From Actinomycetes bacterium (GTDB lineage: Bacteria > Actinomycetota > Acidimicrobiia > Spongiisociales > UBA5794), in assembly GCA_023336855.1 (NCBI GenBank), contig JAMBLK010000106.1:1-10078 (forward strand): a DNA stretch of 10,078 nt, given 5' to 3'. Numbering within the stretch: position 1 is the first letter of the stretch; each line of letters opens with the position of its first letter. Below are positions 1 through 5,475 of this stretch, piece after piece. The position numbers and the translations under genes were made by a program. The notes below the pieces were generated by a model. That model ran no database searches, was not told the origin of the DNA, and saw nothing but the letters and a program-made list of their open reading frames with translations.

Positions 1-47
1 CCCCTTGACTGCCAGTCAAGTGCTCTGCCAGGCTGAGCTACAGCCCC
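1..47 (-). tRNA. tRNA-Ala (anticodon GGC), 5' part only
   Basis: Read on the minus strand, the sequence from 47 downward begins GGGGCTG (5' acceptor strand), then TA, a D arm with the usual GCTC...GAGC stem, and an anticodon arm with stem CTTGA/TCAAG and loop CTGGCAG. Positions 34-36 of the tRNA are GGC (bases 13-11 here), which decodes GCC alanine. The window ends in the variable region, so the T arm and 3' acceptor strand are missing. Only 18 nt separate its 5' end from the rsfS stop codon, so it may be processed from the rsfS transcript or have its own close promoter. Confidence 0.93.
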
Positions 48-59
48 GGAAGATTCGGG

Positions 60-65
60 ATTCTA
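60..65 (-). promoter_or_regulatory. possible -10 element for tRNA-Ala
   Basis: TAGAAT on the minus strand matches five of six bases of the TATAAT consensus and ends 12 nt before the mature tRNA 5' end, the right distance for a tRNA promoter with a short leader. It partly overlaps the TGA of rsfS. I see no good TTGACA-like -35 box 16-18 nt upstream (that stretch lies in the end of rsfS and reads CCGCTG-like), so this may be a chance match and the tRNA may instead be cotranscribed with rsfS. Confidence 0.25.
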
Positions 66-443
66 TCAGGCCTCGGACGTAGCAGCGGGTTCCGTGAACT
101 CGACTCGCGGCGCATCGGCCCACAACCGCTCGAGGTCGTAGAATTCGCGTGTTTCAGCATCGAAGAGGTGGATGACGAAGTCGCCGTAGTCGAGCAAGAC
201 CCACCGGCCGTAGTCCGCGCCCTCCCTCCGGACGGGCCGGTCTCCGAGTTCGCGGAGGCGATGCTCGACGTCGTCGGCGAGGCTCCGCACGTGGCGGTTC
301 GAGGTTCCGGTTCCGATCACGAATACATCGGTGATGACCAAGAGATCTGAGACGTCGAGAAGGGCAACATCAGTGCCCTTCTTGTCGATGATCGCTTCGG
401 CAGCGGCACGCGCTGCAGTTTCGGCGTGCTGGTTGGCTGGGAT
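66..443 (-). CDS. rsfS: ribosome silencing factor RsfS (Iojap/DUF143 family)
   Basis: RsfS binds ribosomal protein L14 (uL14) on the 50S subunit, blocks joining of the 30S, and lowers translation when nutrients are short. The family signature is clear: DKKG-T-D near the N-terminus, the core ITDVFVIGTGTSNRHV, then DYGRWVLLDYGDFVIHLF and the end EFYDLERLW. The first canonical start in frame is a TTG at 341-339, which would remove the conserved DKKG region (385-374) and has no Shine-Dalgarno. The frame stays open upstream to a TAA at 455-453 with no ATG, GTG, TTG or CTG between. AAGGAG (454-449) sits 5 nt before an ATC codon (443-441), so I place the start there, giving 125 aa, normal for the family. 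The gene follows nadD by 53 nt, the usual nadD-rsfS pairing. Family identity is near certain; the AUC start is an inference. Confidence 0.9.
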   Translation of the reverse strand: MPANQHAETAARAAAEAIIDKKGTDVALLDVSDLLVITDVFVIGTGTSNRHVRSLADDVEHRLRELGDRPVRREGADYGRWVLLDYGDFVIHLFDAETREFYDLERLWADAPRVEFTEPAATSEA

Positions 444-448
444 AGGGA

Positions 449-454
449 CTCCTT
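449..454 (-). promoter_or_regulatory. Shine-Dalgarno that decides the rsfS start
   Basis: AAGGAG on the minus strand, 5 nt upstream of an in-frame ATC codon and overlapping an in-frame TAA. It is the only strong ribosome binding site near rsfS. Its spacing points to ATC at 443-441 as initiation codon, since no canonical start codon lies in frame before the conserved N-terminal residues. Confidence 0.6.
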
Positions 455-496
455 ACTGAGAGTGTGCCCTGATCCTAGGAGAGAGTTCTCCGTGGT

Positions 497-1069
497 TCAG
501 GACGGTTTCTGATAGAGGTTGTGCTCGATCACATAGTCCAACACGGGGTCTGGCACGAGGAAGCGAATCGATCGACCTTCGGCCACGTGCCTTCTCAGCA
601 TGGTTCCGGACAGTTCGATCGGCGGCATGTCGAGCCAGGCGATCTCTCGCCGCACGGCGTTCTCGACGTCCGCTCGCTCCACTCCGGGGCGGGGCACAAC
701 GGCGATCTGAACCCGGTCGAGCAGGTCCTTCGCCCGGTGCCACGTGGGAATGCCGCCGGCCGCATCGGCACCGACGATCAGGACGATGCGCTCCTCATCG
801 AAGCTCTCCACGGTGTCGATTGTGACAGTCCATCCGTCCCGATGTACTTCCCGATCATCAACCGTGAAGTACTCGATACCTTCGAGCGCCAACTCGGTCA
901 TGCGAAGCCGGTGGCGGGCCTCGGATACGTCCCTCCCTGCCTTCTGCCATGGGCGGCCCGCGGGGATGAAGGTGACCGTGTCGATGCTCAGTTGGTCGTG
1001 AGCGGCCTCGCCGGCCGCCAGGTGAGCGAAGTGAAGAGGATCGAATGTACCGCCGAAGATGGCTCGCAT
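497..1069 (-). CDS. nadD: nicotinate-nucleotide adenylyltransferase
   Basis: NadD joins ATP and nicotinate mononucleotide to form nicotinate adenine dinucleotide and pyrophosphate, the next-to-last step of NAD synthesis, in the cytoplasm. The 190-aa product starts MRAIFGGTFDPLHFAHL, carrying the nucleotidyltransferase motif GGTFDPxHxxH (residues 6-16, H13 and H16). The centre has VGADAAGG...W...VVPRPG, and the C-terminus has SGTMLRR (154-160), a version of the family's ISSTxxR motif. The ATG at 1069 was chosen because the family begins right at this beta strand; longer readings in the same frame (back to 1201) add sequence unlike NadD. No strong ribosome binding site precedes it. The start lies inside the open frame of the upstream M23 gene (212-nt overlap in another frame), so translation may be coupled. 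rsfS follows. Confidence 0.93.
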   Translation of the reverse strand: MRAIFGGTFDPLHFAHLAAGEAAHDQLSIDTVTFIPAGRPWQKAGRDVSEARHRLRMTELALEGIEYFTVDDREVHRDGWTVTIDTVESFDEERIVLIVGADAAGGIPTWHRAKDLLDRVQIAVVPRPGVERADVENAVRREIAWLDMPPIELSGTMLRRHVAEGRSIRFLVPDPVLDYVIEHNLYQKPS

Positions 1070-1580
1070 GGCGCCCAGGATACGGAGTCCCAGGGACCAT
1101 GGCACGCAACCACAGCGCACCGGACGGTTGCGTCGTGCATCGCAGTGCGATTCGGGGGTCGATATAGCGGTCACCGATGCGCACCGAGAAGTGGAGCGCA
1201 TCCTTCTCGTCGTGAACTCCGATCACTCCGACGGCGTCTCCAAGGCGTACTCGCTCCCCCTTCTCGACCGTTCTCTCGGAGAGGTAGGAGTATGACGTCC
1301 GGAGCCCTCCGTGATCGACCGTGACGGTTCGATTCCCCACGACCACACCGCTGAACGACACGTACCCATCGCCGGCGGCGCGAACCGGGGTGCCTGCAGG
1401 AGCAGCGATGTCGATTCCCCAGTGTCCTCTGTACCGGCCGGTCGGAAGGAACTCGCGAACGACGACACCGGACACCGGCCAGGCCAGTCCCGCGCAGGAT
1501 GGCGAAGCGATCGATGTCGCCAGTAGTGCGGCCACGAGAAGCGAAATCACATTGCTCCATCGCCGTCGCCGCCCTATCAA
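858..1580 (-). CDS. secreted M23/LytM-like protein with reduced active site, reading into nadD
   Basis: M23 proteins are zinc peptidases of peptidoglycan cross-links, or in degenerate form activators of other wall hydrolases. Residues 1-30 form a signal peptide: GRRRRW charged region, a hydrophobic core (ISLLVAALLATSIA), probable cleavage near SCA-G. The LytM domain covers about 34-146. The zinc-ligand motif HWGID is present (H53, D57), as is the third ligand in LHFSVR (H130). The first His of the usual HLH motif is A128 and the His of YAHL is Y99, so peptidase activity is doubtful. This pattern resembles actinobacterial M23 proteins in which those histidines are also replaced (recalled, not searched). 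The domain ends near DPRIAL, but no stop follows and the frame continues about 90 arginine-rich residues, the last 70 inside nadD. The start is TTG at 1580; a GTG at 1550 has a better ribosome binding site (GGAG, 4 nt) but would lose the charged n-region. Confidence 0.75.
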   Translation of the reverse strand: MIGRRRRWSNVISLLVAALLATSIASPSCAGLAWPVSGVVVREFLPTGRYRGHWGIDIAAPAGTPVRAAGDGYVSFSGVVVGNRTVTVDHGGLRTSYSYLSERTVEKGERVRLGDAVGVIGVHDEKDALHFSVRIGDRYIDPRIALRCTTQPSGALWLRAMVPGTPYPGRHASHLRRYIRSSSLRSPGGRRGRSRPTEHRHGHLHPRGPPMAEGREGRIRGPPPASHDRVGARRYRVLHG

Positions 1581-1610
1581 CCTACCGGATGTGGGCGCCC
1601 CCGTGAAGGG

Positions 1611-1997
1611 TCATGAAAGCGACTCAGCCACAATTCGTTGGTCGATCAGCATCTGAATCGTCGTACGGAGCACAGCACCGGTGTATGGCTTCTCGAGCGT
1701 TACCGCATCGAGTGTCGCCGCCCGATGGGCAACACTCCCCTCGGTCTCACCTGTCGTGATGACAACCGGTGTCTCAAGTGTCGCGGGGTCGGCGCGGAGG
1801 CCTTCGAGAACCTCCCACCCGGACATGTCGGGCAAGCCGAGGTCGAGAACGATGAGATCCGGTGGGTTCGCAAGAGCGGCCTCGAGGCCACCGGACCCGT
1901 CGAGATATGCCTCAATTTCGATACTCGTGTCCCGCATCGTGATAGCGAGCAGTCTCTGAAGTACCGGCGAGTCTTCGATGGCGATCATTCTGGCCAC
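1611..1997 (-). CDS. stand-alone response-regulator receiver protein (CheY-like)
   Basis: A single phosphoreceiver domain of 128 aa with no output domain, so it would act by protein-protein contact or as a phosphorelay carrier in the cytoplasm. Conserved residues are all present: acidic pocket E8-D9, phosphoacceptor D52 in LIVLDLGLPDMSG, T81/T82 in VVITTGE, and K103-P104 in TLEKPY. The start is GTG at 1997, preceded by a purine run (GGGGGGAA, 2 nt spacing); ATG at residue 4 is an alternative. No histidine kinase is nearby. It sits between proB and the M23 gene, 30 nt before the latter, so these two may be cotranscribed. A possible sigma-28-like promoter lies about 50-75 nt upstream. The partner and pathway cannot be read from the sequence. 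Confidence 0.9.
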   Translation of the reverse strand: MARMIAIEDSPVLQRLLAITMRDTSIEIEAYLDGSGGLEAALANPPDLIVLDLGLPDMSGWEVLEGLRADPATLETPVVITTGETEGSVAHRAATLDAVTLEKPYTGAVLRTTIQMLIDQRIVAESLS

Positions 1998-2045
1998 GAT
2001 TCCCCCCTTGGAATCGATGGAATGGGTGTGGAACCCTTGCCTAGG

Positions 2046-2073
2046 TCATCGGTCGATTGCCCGGCGGAGTTGA
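2046..2073 (-). promoter_or_regulatory. possible sigma-28 (FliA/WhiG)-like promoter for the receiver gene
   Basis: On the minus strand TCAA (2073-2070) and ACCGATGA (2053-2046) are 16 nt apart. Compare the sigma-28 consensus TAAA-N15-GCCGATAA: three of four and six of eight bases match. A transcript would begin near 2040, about 40 nt before the GTG of the receiver gene. The match is imperfect and was found by eye, so it is only a candidate. If real, it would link this CheY-like protein to motility or developmental gene control. Confidence 0.3.
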
Positions 2074-2118
2074 CCCAAACATGCCTTTCGACCTACACGA
2101 CAGCATCGTCAGTGTGAG

Positions 2119-2142
2119 CGACGCGAGTATCCGAACGCGTCG
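2119..2142 (-). terminator. hairpin downstream of proB, possible terminator
   Basis: A perfect 7-bp inverted repeat CGACGCG / CGCGTCG with a 10-nt loop lies about 40 nt past the proB stop codon. No T-run follows in the direction of transcription (CTCACACTG comes next), so it is not a classical intrinsic terminator. Hairpins without a U tract are reported as terminators in actinobacteria. The remaining bases between proB and the receiver gene (1998-2179) hold no gene that I can see. Confidence 0.35.
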
Positions 2143-2179
2143 AGGTCGAAGACAACTCGAACGCCGTACCGCATGTGCG

Positions 2180-3280
2180 CTAGACGAGGAGGATCAGATC
2201 GTCCCGGTGGATCGCGGCACCACCTGCGATGGACGTGTGGCGGCCGAGCACCTCACGGAGCGTTGAACCGGCGAGTCCGGCCAATCCCTTTCCGATCAGG
2301 CGGTCTGATTCGTCCTGGATCTCGACGGCCTGTCCCCGTGAGAAGTCGCCCTTCACTTCGACTACGCCGGCAGCGAGGAGCGACCGGCCGTCGTCGACGA
2401 GGGCTGTGACGGCGCCATCATCGATCGTGAGCACGCCAAGCGATGGGAGGCTGAACGCGATCCAGAGGCGTCTTGCTCCAAGACCTGAGGCCCGGGGTTC
2501 GACCCAGGTTCCGACGTCGGCACCGCTGACGGCCTGCCGAACCGCATCCTGCTCGACCGCACCGACCACGACCGTCGGGATGCCCGAGAACGCGGCCATC
2601 CTTGCTGCCGCGACCTTCGTCGCAACGCCGCCTGATCCATATGTGCCACCGCCTGTGTTGCTGTGCAGGCCATCAAGCACCTCATCGGTGTGCCGGATGG
2701 CGTTGAGAAGCTCGGGCTCGGCAACGAGGCGTGGATCGTGCGCGTAGAGACCGGGAGTGTCGGTGAGGATGATCAGGAGCCCTGCGTTAACGAGATGCGA
2801 CACGATCGCGGCGAGCCGGTCGTTGTCTCCGAACCGGAGCTCGTCGACCATCACCGTGTCGTTCTCGTTGACAATGGGGATCACACCGAGACTGAGCAGC
2901 CGTTCGAGAGCTGCGCGCGCATGGAGGTGCGGTTCGCGACCAGCGAGAACATCGCGGGTCAGGAGCACCTGGCCGACGACGAGATCGTGCTTCGCGAATA
3001 CCTGCGAATAGCGCTCGATCAGCTTGCTCTGGCCAACGGCTGCAGCGGCCTGGAGGCCCGGCAGGTCGCCTGGTCGTTCGACGACCCCCAGCGCGGGAAG
3101 ACCGGCAGCCACCGCGCCCGAGCTCACGAGCACAGCCGGGTGACCGGCGTGACGGAGCCACGCGATCTGTGACGCCACCCGGTCGATGGCTTCCTCGTCG
3201 ATGAGGCCACCGCTCGTCGTCAGACTGGAGGAACCGATCTTGACGACGATCGGGAGACCTCGCTCGATGGGATGTCTCAC
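2180..3280 (-). CDS. proB: glutamate 5-kinase
   Basis: ProB phosphorylates the gamma-carboxyl of L-glutamate with ATP, the first step of proline synthesis, and is normally feedback-inhibited by proline. The 366-aa protein has the amino-acid-kinase fold over about 1-262: VVKIGSSSLT (K14), LVSSGAVAAG, IPIVNENDTV (138-141 NEND), FGDND, ILTDTPGLY and the GSGGVATK segment (to K222). A C-terminal PUA domain covers about 284-362 (LGVLTIDDGAV ... RGQAVEI ... GLAG). The length is normal for the PUA-containing form. The start is GTG at 3280, which overlaps the TGA of obg as GTGA, so the two are translationally coupled. proA, which often follows, is not in this window; a receiver gene lies downstream instead. 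Confidence 0.96.
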   Translation of the reverse strand: MRHPIERGLPIVVKIGSSSLTTSGGLIDEEAIDRVASQIAWLRHAGHPAVLVSSGAVAAGLPALGVVERPGDLPGLQAAAAVGQSKLIERYSQVFAKHDLVVGQVLLTRDVLAGREPHLHARAALERLLSLGVIPIVNENDTVMVDELRFGDNDRLAAIVSHLVNAGLLIILTDTPGLYAHDPRLVAEPELLNAIRHTDEVLDGLHSNTGGGTYGSGGVATKVAAARMAAFSGIPTVVVGAVEQDAVRQAVSGADVGTWVEPRASGLGARRLWIAFSLPSLGVLTIDDGAVTALVDDGRSLLAAGVVEVKGDFSRGQAVEIQDESDRLIGKGLAGLAGSTLREVLGRHTSIAGGAAIHRDDLILLV

Positions 3281-4557
3281 TGGTCGGAATCCTCGGTCGC
3301 AGCTGCATCCGGGTCATAGGTGAATACCAGGGTCCCGATACGAACGTCGTCACCGGACTCGACTCCTGCTTCCCGGAGCGCTCCGTCGATACCGGTCCCA
3401 ACAAGCCGCTTCGCCACGAGGTCGGCCGCGTCCGGGTTCGTGAGATCGTCGAGATTGACGGCCCGCTCGGCCGTTCTCCCTTCGACCACCCACTCGTCGC
3501 CCCTTCGGTCGATCGTGAACGCGGCGCCGAGAGGACGGTGGAGAACGAAGCTGTCTCGATCCGGTGCGTCTCGCTGCGCCTGTTCGGTCAGATCGGCAAT
3601 TCGGTGCAACAACTCGGCTACTCCATCGCCGGTGACTCCAGAGATCTCGAACAGCTCGAAATCCCTTTCGTTCGACCATGCCGTGTCGTGATCCCGAGGC
3701 AGGTCCGTCTTGTTGAGGACAACGACCCGGGGCCGCTCGGCGAGATCAGGCGAGTGTGACTCGAGTTCATGAACGAGAACGTCGTATTGGCGTTCGGGCG
3801 AGTCGGTCTGGAGATCCGACGGGTCGAGGAGCACAACAAGGACGCGTGCACGCTCCGTGTGTCGGAGGAACTCGTGACCGAGTCCTTTGCCCTCCGCTGC
3901 CCCTTCGATGAGACCGGGGATGTCGGCCAACACGAACTCACGTCCGTCGATCACGACGACACCAAGATTCGGAACGAGGGTTGTGAACGGATAATCCGCG
4001 ATCTTCGGCTTCGCAGCAGACACGCTGGCAACGAGCGTGCTCTTCCCGGAGTTGGGATAGCCGATCAGAGCACCATCTGCGACGAGCTGCAGTTCGAGCA
4101 GAAGCGTCCGGTCCTCTCCGTACTCCCCCTGCTCGGCGAACGACGGAGCTCTCCGGTCCGGTGTCACGAAAGATGCGTTGCCCCGCCCACCACGTCCCCC
4201 CTCAGCCACGACAAGGCGCTGGCCGGCTACCACCAGGTCGGCCATCAGCACACCGTCTTCATCGCGAACAACGGTACCGAGCGGCACGATGAGTTCGAGA
4301 TCATCGCCCTTGCGTCCATGCCGGAGCTCGCCTTCGGCGTGTTCTCCGTCACCGGCCTTCCAGTGCGGCTTGCGATCGTATCGCAGGAGCGTGCCGATGC
4401 CAGGATCGGTGACAAGTATGACGTCGCCGCCCTTTCCGCCGTTCCCTCCGTTGGGTCGGCCGCGAGGCCTGCCTTTGCGTTTCAGAAACGAGGCAACGCC
4501 TGCACCGCCCGCGCCACCGCGTGCGAACAGGCGTACAGAGTCAACGAAAGAAGCCAT
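3277..4557 (-). CDS. obg: GTPase Obg/CgtA (ribosome assembly)
   Basis: Obg is an essential GTPase that binds the 50S subunit, helps its late assembly and responds to ppGpp. The 426-aa protein shows the three family domains in order. The glycine-rich Obg fold (1-158) contains GGAGGAG and GGNGGKGG. The G domain (159-325) has P-loop GYPNSGKST (166-174), switch I with FTT (191-193), DIPG (212-215) and NKTD (282-285). The C-terminal OCT domain (about 335-415) includes RIGTLVFTY and is followed by an acidic tail. P-loop residue 167 is Tyr where Leu or Phe is usual. The start is ATG at 4557, which opens with the conserved FVDSV. No Shine-Dalgarno is visible: an 8-bp repeat occupies that place and ends 7 nt before the ATG. 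The gene overlaps proB by 4 nt. Confidence 0.97.
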   Translation of the reverse strand: MASFVDSVRLFARGGAGGAGVASFLKRKGRPRGRPNGGNGGKGGDVILVTDPGIGTLLRYDRKPHWKAGDGEHAEGELRHGRKGDDLELIVPLGTVVRDEDGVLMADLVVAGQRLVVAEGGRGGRGNASFVTPDRRAPSFAEQGEYGEDRTLLLELQLVADGALIGYPNSGKSTLVASVSAAKPKIADYPFTTLVPNLGVVVIDGREFVLADIPGLIEGAAEGKGLGHEFLRHTERARVLVVLLDPSDLQTDSPERQYDVLVHELESHSPDLAERPRVVVLNKTDLPRDHDTAWSNERDFELFEISGVTGDGVAELLHRIADLTEQAQRDAPDRDSFVLHRPLGAAFTIDRRGDEWVVEGRTAERAVNLDDLTNPDAADLVAKRLVGTGIDGALREAGVESGDDVRIGTLVFTYDPDAAATEDSDQ

Positions 4558-4564
4558 GGGGAGA

Positions 4565-4597
4565 CAGTAGACCAGTAGAGCAGTAGAGCAGTAGATC
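4565..4597 (-). repeat. octamer repeat array, locus A, obg-proximal arm
   Basis: On the plus strand CAGTAG begins at 4565, 4573, 4581 and 4589, a strict 8-bp period (CAGTAGAC, CAGTAGAG twice, CAGTAGAT). In the obg transcript it reads as repeated CTACTGSTCTACTG and stands where the obg ribosome binding site should be. It is the inverted counterpart of the array at 4672-4711, and the same family as 7256-7337. Confidence 0.85.
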
Positions 4598-4645
4598 TCT
4601 CAGCTACACGCTTCTAGATCCACCGAGTTCGCCAGACATGACAGA

Positions 4646-4669
4646 GGGGCGGCTCTGTGGAACCGCCCC
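4646..4669 (-). terminator. GC-rich hairpin between rpmA and obg
   Basis: GGGGCGG (4646-4652) pairs with CCGCCCC (4663-4669), 7 bp with a 10-nt loop, starting 24 nt past the rpmA stop codon. In the transcript the hairpin is followed by TCTGTCATG, which has too few T residues for a strong intrinsic terminator. It may be a weak terminator or attenuator, or a processing site separating ribosomal protein mRNA from obg. A second pairing, ACAGAG (4641-4646) with CTCTGT (4653-4658), uses the same bases and excludes the first. Confidence 0.5.
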
Positions 4670-4671
4670 AT

Positions 4672-4711
4672 CTGATCTACTGAGATACTGATCTACTCGA
4701 TCACTGATACC
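4672..4711 (-). repeat. octamer repeat array, locus A, rpmA-proximal arm
   Basis: Five 8-bp units in register on the plus strand: CTGATCTA, CTGAGATA, CTGATCTA, CTCGATCA, CTGATACC, the last two decayed. The rpmA stop codon TAG (4695-4693) lies in the third unit, and the array reaches into the last codons of rpmA. It is inverted relative to 4565-4597, so the two arms can pair around the GC-rich hairpin and its flanks. Confidence 0.8.
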
Positions 4712-4941
4712 TGGCGGCGGCCGCGCTTTGTGCCGTACTCGACGGTGCCTTCGATCATCGCGTAGAGCGTGTCGTCTCCGCCGCGACCGACGTTGTCACC
4801 GGGGTGGATACGCGTTCCGCGCTGACGGACGATGATCGCACCGGAGTTGACGATCTGACCGTCGAATACCTTTGGTCCGAGCCTCTGCGCTGCAGAATCG
4901 CGACCGTTCTTGGATGAGCCGCTTGCCTTGGTTTTGGACAT
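4693..4941 (-). CDS. rpmA: 50S ribosomal protein L27 (bL27)
   Basis: L27 lies near the peptidyl transferase centre of the 50S subunit, and its N-terminal tail reaches toward the tRNA ends. The 82-aa protein has the family core: SGSSKNGRDSAAQRLGPKVFDGQ, then the IIVRQRGTRIHPGDNVGRGGDDTLYA segment (33-58) and a C-terminal KRGRRQVSVIE. The N-terminus is MSKTKASG instead of the more usual MAHKKGGG. The start is ATG at 4941 with a strong GGAGGG ribosome binding site; it begins one base after the rplU stop, so the two genes form a tight pair. The stop codon and last codons lie within the octamer repeat. Confidence 0.97.
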   Translation of the reverse strand: MSKTKASGSSKNGRDSAAQRLGPKVFDGQIVNSGAIIVRQRGTRIHPGDNVGRGGDDTLYAMIEGTVEYGTKRGRRQVSVIE

Positions 4942-4942
4942 C

Positions 4943-5365
4943 TCAGCCCTCCTTCGTCTCGGTCTTTGCCTCGGTGTCGGCGGATGCTTTCTCAGCCTTC
5001 GCCGTCTCGGCCTTCTTGCCGGAATCGACCGCCTTCTTCGCCGCCTTCTTCTTGGCTGCGGGGAGTTCGATCTTCTTCACCTCGAGGCGCGTGTACTTCT
5101 GGCGGTGACCGGCGCGACGCCGATACCCGGTCTTGTTCTTGTACTTGAAGATGTCGATCTTCGGACCGGTTGAATCACCGACGACTTCCGTCATCACGGT
5201 CAGCTTGTCGAGAGCGATACGGTCGGAAATGACGCTTCCGTCATCGTTGACGATGAGGAGCGGTGTGAACGCAACTTCCCCATCGGCCTTGATGCGCTCG
5301 ACGTCGATAACGTCGCCCTCTTGAACTTTGGCCTGCTTGCCGCCGGCGCGAATGATGGCGTACAT
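4943..5365 (-). CDS. rplU: 50S ribosomal protein L21 (bL21) with Lys/Ala-rich tail
   Basis: L21 binds 23S rRNA in the 50S subunit. Residues 1-103 are the standard L21 fold: MYAIIRAGGKQAKVQEGD, then DGSVISD, IDIFKYKNKTGYRRRAGHRQKYT and a final VKKIEL. About 37 further residues form a low-complexity tail rich in Lys, Ala, Glu and Thr, as seen in some actinobacteria, probably disordered. The start is ATG at 5365 with GAAGGA just before it, a short spacing of 2-3 nt. rpmA follows after one base. The 110-nt space before the gene carries two small hairpins. Confidence 0.97.
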   Translation of the reverse strand: MYAIIRAGGKQAKVQEGDVIDVERIKADGEVAFTPLLIVNDDGSVISDRIALDKLTVMTEVVGDSTGPKIDIFKYKNKTGYRRRAGHRQKYTRLEVKKIELPAAKKKAAKKAVDSGKKAETAKAEKASADTEAKTETKEG

Positions 5366-5391
5366 GATCCTTCAATACTTGTGGTGGACGA

Positions 5392-5431
5392 GCCGACTCT
5401 CTCGGCGCGGACAAACACTTCGCGTGCGAAG
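5392..5431 (-). promoter_or_regulatory. rplU leader with two small hairpins
   Basis: In the 110-nt gap between the rne/rng stop and rplU there are two short inverted repeats: GCCGA/TCGGC (5392-5396 with 5402-5406) and CTTCG/CGAAG (5418-5422 with 5427-5431, 4-nt loop). In the transcript the second hairpin is followed by TGTTTG, so it could be a weak terminator for rne/rng. The pair could instead be a ribosomal-protein leader. Stems of 5 bp are common by chance in GC-rich DNA, so the support is weak. I see no clear promoter boxes. Confidence 0.25.
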
Positions 5432-5475
5432 CGCCCGCTCATGATAGCGGAACGACGTCCTATGACCAGGGCGGA

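Noticed and set aside
478..491. Small hairpin GGAGA-GAGT-TCTCC between nadD and rsfS considered as a terminator
   Set aside because: Only 5 bp with no T-run, and it lies inside what looks like a nadD-rsfS operon; stems like this are expected by chance.
1087..1097. Palindrome GTCCCAGGGAC upstream of nadD considered as an operator
   Set aside because: A single short palindrome inside the open M23 frame with no second copy and no known regulator match.
521..1324. 267-codon open frame on the plus strand
   Set aside because: Antisense to nadD and part of the M23 gene, whose motifs are clear; no domain recognised.
4565..4711. Octamer arrays considered as a CRISPR array
   Set aside because: Units are 8 bp with no unique spacers between them and are arranged as inverted arms; there are no cas genes.
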